In this document: piece after piece, positions 61,424 to 64,000 of the stretch
Numbering within the stretch: the stretch's first letter is position 1
How the letters are laid out: each line of letters begins with the position of its first letter
Assembly (NCBI RefSeq): GCF_011393335.1
Contig: NZ_CP049865.1
Coordinates: 1,692,722 to 1,756,721 of the forward strand
Length of the DNA stretch: 64,000 nucleotides
Origin: Propioniciclava coleopterorum
GTDB taxonomy: Bacteria; Actinomycetota; Actinomycetes; Propionibacteriales; Propionibacteriaceae
Direction: 5' to 3'
The notes under the pieces: generated by a model
Databases searched by the model: none
Told to the model about the DNA's origin: nothing
What the model saw: the letters and a program-made list of their open reading frames with translations, nothing else
Program-made: the position numbers and the translations under genes

Positions 61424-64000
61424 TCAGTCCACTCGCGGGGCTGAGGCCCGCAGGGACGCGAGGGCCGCGACGAAGGCGTCCGAGATCTGCGGGTCGGGGA
61501 CCCGGACGCGGATCCAGGAGCGCCCCAGCCCGGGGAAGGATTCGCCGCGCCGCACCGCGAAGCCGCGGGCGGCCAGCGCCGGGCGCACCGAGTCCGGGCC
61601 GAGCTCGGCGGTGTCGACCAGCACGAACGGGGCGTGGCCGGCGACCACGCCGAACCCGGACGCCTCCAGGGCGGCGACCAGATGGTCGCGGTGCCGGCGC
61701 ACAGTCCGGTAGCGCTCGGACGCCTCGGCGCGGGAAGCCTGCGACGACACCGCGACCATCGCGGCCAGCGCGGGGCTGGACACCGGCCACGGCGGCTGGG
61801 CCGCCGCGAGCCGGGCGATCAGCGCGGGATCGCCCACGATGTACCCGACGCGCAGCCCGGCGAGTCCCCAGGTCTTGGACAGCGACCGCAGCACGAGGCG
61901 TCCGGGCATCGTCGGCTCGATCAGCGACTCGGCCTCGTCGGCGGCGTCCATGAAGGCCTCGTCGACCACGAGCAGGCGCCCGCGTCCGGCCGCGAGCAGG
62001 TCGTCGCGGGCGTGCAGCCAGCCGGTCGGGTTGGTCGGGTTGCCCACGAACAGCGCGTCCGCCCAACTGGGCAGCGCGCCCAGCGCGGGCGCGTAGCCGG
62101 TCCGACTCCCCGGCTCCACTCCCGCCCGTGCTCCGTCGTTCCGCGCCCGCGCGCCGTCGTTCCACGCCCGCGCGCCTTCATTCCGCGGCCGCGCGCCGTC
62201 GGGTCGCGACTCCGCGGCGAGCGCCCCCGTCGCGGCGCCCCCCATGTCCCCGGTGTGCACCGGCAGCAGCCACCGCTGCACCGCGCGGCCCGCGGCCCGC
62301 AGGGCGGCCTCCGGCTCGGTGAACTGCGGATGCACCACCAGCGGATGCGCCGCCTCAATCGTGCGCGCGACCAGGGAGAACGCCTCCGCGCCCCCGGCGG
62401 TCGGCAGCACCATCTCGGGCGGGACGCCGTGGGCGGCGGCGATCGCCTCGCGGGCCTCGTCCAGGCGCGGGTAGGCCCCGAGGGTGGCCGTCGCGTCGTG
62501 GATGATCGTGGCCAGCCAGGGCGGCGGACCCGCCGACTGGACGTTGACGGCCAGGTCGACCAGCCCGGGCGCGACATCGGCGTCCCCGTGGTGGTGCAGG
62601 TCGATCCCGCCGACAGCCGGCGGGGCCGCGTCCGACCGTCCGGCATCGAGCGGCGCCGCTGCATCAGGGTGGCGGGCGGGCACGAGCAGCGATGCGACGG
62701 CGTCCGGCTCGGCCTCCGGACGAGCCGCGGCGTACCGGGCGGCCGCGTCGGCGAAGCGCTGCGCGGCGTCGGGGACTCCTGCCCAGTGCAGGTGCAGGTA
62801 GGAGCTGTGCAGGGTCGGCGTCCCGGTGCCCGCGGGGTCGAGGGAGAAGCCCTCGGCCGCCGCGTCCCACTCCCAGGCGGGCTCGGGCCCGTGCCCGGGG
62901 CTCGTCCGCGTGCGGTGGAACTCGTGGCCCAGCGTGGTGGCGCCGGCGTCGGCGAGCAGAGTCGGGGTCGGTGCGGTGGCGGACCGGTAGCCGAGGGTGA
63001 GCGGCGGCGTCATCCGCGCCGAGGAGGGCAGCGCCCCCACCATCGGGTGTCCGTCCAGGTGCTCGCCCAGGTACAGCTGGCCCGCGCACTCGGCCACCGT
63101 CGGCACCCCGGACGCCACGGCGGCGGCCACGGCGGCGCGTAGCGGCTCGTTGGCGCTCAGGTCGGGCGCGTGCACCTCGGGGAAGCCGCCCCCGATGTAG
63201 AGCGCGGACGTCCGCGGCGGCAGGGCCGCGTCCAGCAGCGGGTCGACCTCGACGACTTCGCACCCGGCCGCGGCGAGCAGTTCGGTGGTCTCGGGGTAGC
63301 GGAAGGTGAAGGCGCGTCCGCCGAACACGGCGATCCGCGGCCGTCCGGGGACGGCGCGCACCTCGGCGGCCGGGTCCCAGGCGGTGGCGTGCAGCGGGGC
63401 GGCGTCGGCGGCCAGCGCGAGCACGCCATCCAGGTCGACGTGGGCGCCGAGGTGGGCGGCGAGGGCCGCGATGGTGGCGGCCGACCCGGCGCGTTCGCCG
63501 GCGGGGACCAGCCCCAGGTGCCGCGAGGGCGCGGCCACCGACGCGTCCCGCGGCAGGACGCCGACCACCGGGACGCCCGCGTCCGCGAACACGCGGGACA
63601 GCTCGGCCCCGTGGCGCGGGCTCGCGGTGCGGTTGATGAGGACCCCGGCGATCCGGACGGTCGGGTCGAACGCGGCCAGGCCGAGCGCGGCCGCGGCGGC
63701 CGTCCGCGACGAGCCGGCGGCGTCCACGACGAGCAGGACGGGGGAGCCGGTGAGCGTCGCCACGTGCGCGGTGGACCCGTGCCCGTCGGTGCCCAGGCGC
63801 CCGTCGAACAGCCCCATGACGCCCTCGATCAGCGCCACCTCGGCGGGCTCGGGGACGCGGCAGCCGTGCAGCAGCAGGGGCACGATCCGCTCCTCGCCCA
63901 CCAGCACCGGGTCGAGGTTACGGCCGGGCCGTCCGGTCGCCAGCGCGTGGTAGCCGGGGTCGATGAAGTCGGGTCCGACCTTGAAGCCCGCCGCCCGGAC
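61424..64000 (-). CDS. Cobyrinate a,c-diamide synthase (CbiA/CobB) fused to CobC/CobD-like aminotransferase, start outside window
   Basis: At least 858 residues; the frame is still open at base 64000 (GFKVGPDFIDPGYHALATGR near the edge), so the ATP-binding N-terminus is to the right. The glutamine amidotransferase domain includes ALYIGGGFPEV, the catalytic-cysteine region VPTVAECAGQLYLG and LGHEFHRT. A linker with IDLHHHGD leads to a pyridoxal-phosphate fold I aminotransferase of the threonine-phosphate decarboxylase (CobD/CobC) type: LPTAGGAEAFSLVARTIEA, LFVGNPTNPTGWLHARDDLL, LLVVDEAFMDAA, LVLRSLSKTWGLAGLRVGYI (Lys). It would amidate cobyrinic acid and make aminopropanol phosphate. The aminotransferase carries an inserted heptad repeat (62134-62196). 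Confidence 0.9.
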   Translation of the reverse strand, partial: VRAAGFKVGPDFIDPGYHALATGRPGRNLDPVLVGEERIVPLLLHGCRVPEPAEVALIEGVMGLFDGRLGTDGHGSTAHVATLTGSPVLLVVDAAGSSRTAAAAALGLAAFDPTVRIAGVLINRTASPRHGAELSRVFADAGVPVVGVLPRDASVAAPSRHLGLVPAGERAGSAATIAALAAHLGAHVDLDGVLALAADAAPLHATAWDPAAEVRAVPGRPRIAVFGGRAFTFRYPETTELLAAAGCEVVEVDPLLDAALPPRTSALYIGGGFPEVHAPDLSANEPLRAAVAAAVASGVPTVAECAGQLYLGEHLDGHPMVGALPSSARMTPPLTLGYRSATAPTPTLLADAGATTLGHEFHRTRTSPGHGPEPAWEWDAAAEGFSLDPAGTGTPTLHSSYLHLHWAGVPDAAQRFADAAARYAAARPEAEPDAVASLLVPARHPDAAAPLDAGRSDAAPPAVGGIDLHHHGDADVAPGLVDLAVNVQSAGPPPWLATIIHDATATLGAYPRLDEAREAIAAAHGVPPEMVLPTAGGAEAFSLVARTIEAAHPLVVHPQFTEPEAALRAAGRAVQRWLLPVHTGDMGGAATGALAAESRPDGARPRNEGARAWNDGARARNDGARAGVEPGSRTGYAPALGALPSWADALFVGNPTNPTGWLHARDDLLAAGRGRLLVVDEAFMDAADEAESLIEPTMPGRLVLRSLSKTWGLAGLRVGYIVGDPALIARLAAAQPPWPVSSPALAAMVAVSSQASRAEASERYRTVRRHRDHLVAALEASGFGVVAGHAPFVLVDTAELGPDSVRPALAARGFAVRRGESFPGLGRSWIRVRVPDPQISDAFVAALASLRASAPRVD
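62134..62196 (-). repeat. Three 21-bp tandem repeats within the aminotransferase domain
   Basis: Units at 62134-62154, 62155-62175 and 62176-62196 (CGTCGTTCCGCGCCCGCGCG plus C, few differences) encode the heptad N-D/E-G-A-R-A/P-R/W. They insert about 30 hydrophilic residues into a surface region of the CobC-like domain, a likely length-variable loop. Confidence 0.85.

Overview
The window is very GC-rich, with GTG/TTG starts, dense 4-bp gene overlaps and actinobacterial gene families (Tad pilus with a LysM-BTAD protein, ECF sigma/anti-sigma pair, cobalamin genes). I infer an actinobacterium, possibly a relative of the Propionibacteriaceae; no 16S or other phylogenetic marker is present. It splits into a mobile/defence island (1 to about 29.6 kb) and a chromosomal backbone (about 29.7 to 64 kb).

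Island. From the left: the 3' part of a PglX/Eco57I-like adenine methyltransferase with a 10-G tract, a second stand-alone copy of its C-terminal domain, mcrB and mcrC, then an excisionase and a tyrosine integrase (element A). Next come a truncated type I hsdM, a complete IS3-family IS, a second IS3 remnant, a truncated ORF, an IS256-family IS, a second related integrase and an ISL3-family IS with clear inverted repeats and an 8-bp target duplication (element B). Behind each integrase lies a shared segment carrying the same 22-bp core, which looks like the 3' end of a tRNA gene, so related integrative elements seem to have stacked at one tRNA site. Beyond the second core are radC and, on the minus strand, a defence cluster: DUF4268 protein, DUF262/DUF1524/RAMA protein, hsdR, abiEi, abiEii, hsdM, hsdS. 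The AbiE pair sits inside the type I operon with overlapping start/stop codons. The island ends in a decayed conjugative coupling-protein (TraG-like) gene.

Backbone. Formylglycine-generating enzyme, ADP-ribosylglycohydrolase fused to a protein phosphatase, VOC protein, PadR regulator, a SulP stub, an exact-period 20-bp tandem repeat array and a phosphoribosyltransferase. A sugar cluster follows (Gfo/Idh/MocA dehydrogenase, sugar-phosphate isomerase, MFS transporter, LacI regulator, GH3 glycosidase), then a MATE exporter, an OatA-like acyltransferase, an ECF sigma/anti-sigma pair divergent from a lipoprotein and a DUF2231 membrane protein, an unusual DddA-like deaminase/Imm1 ORF, a RibD-like reductase, cobA under a cobalamin riboswitch, cbiB, a nine-gene Tad pilus operon, and a cobyrinate-synthase/CobC fusion running off the right edge.

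Quality caution: at least 15 genes or gene segments, including ordinary housekeeping genes, are broken by what looks like a single missing base, usually in a short G/C run. Uncorrected sequencing indels are the simplest explanation, so 'frameshifted' entries should be read as probably intact genes unless stated otherwise.
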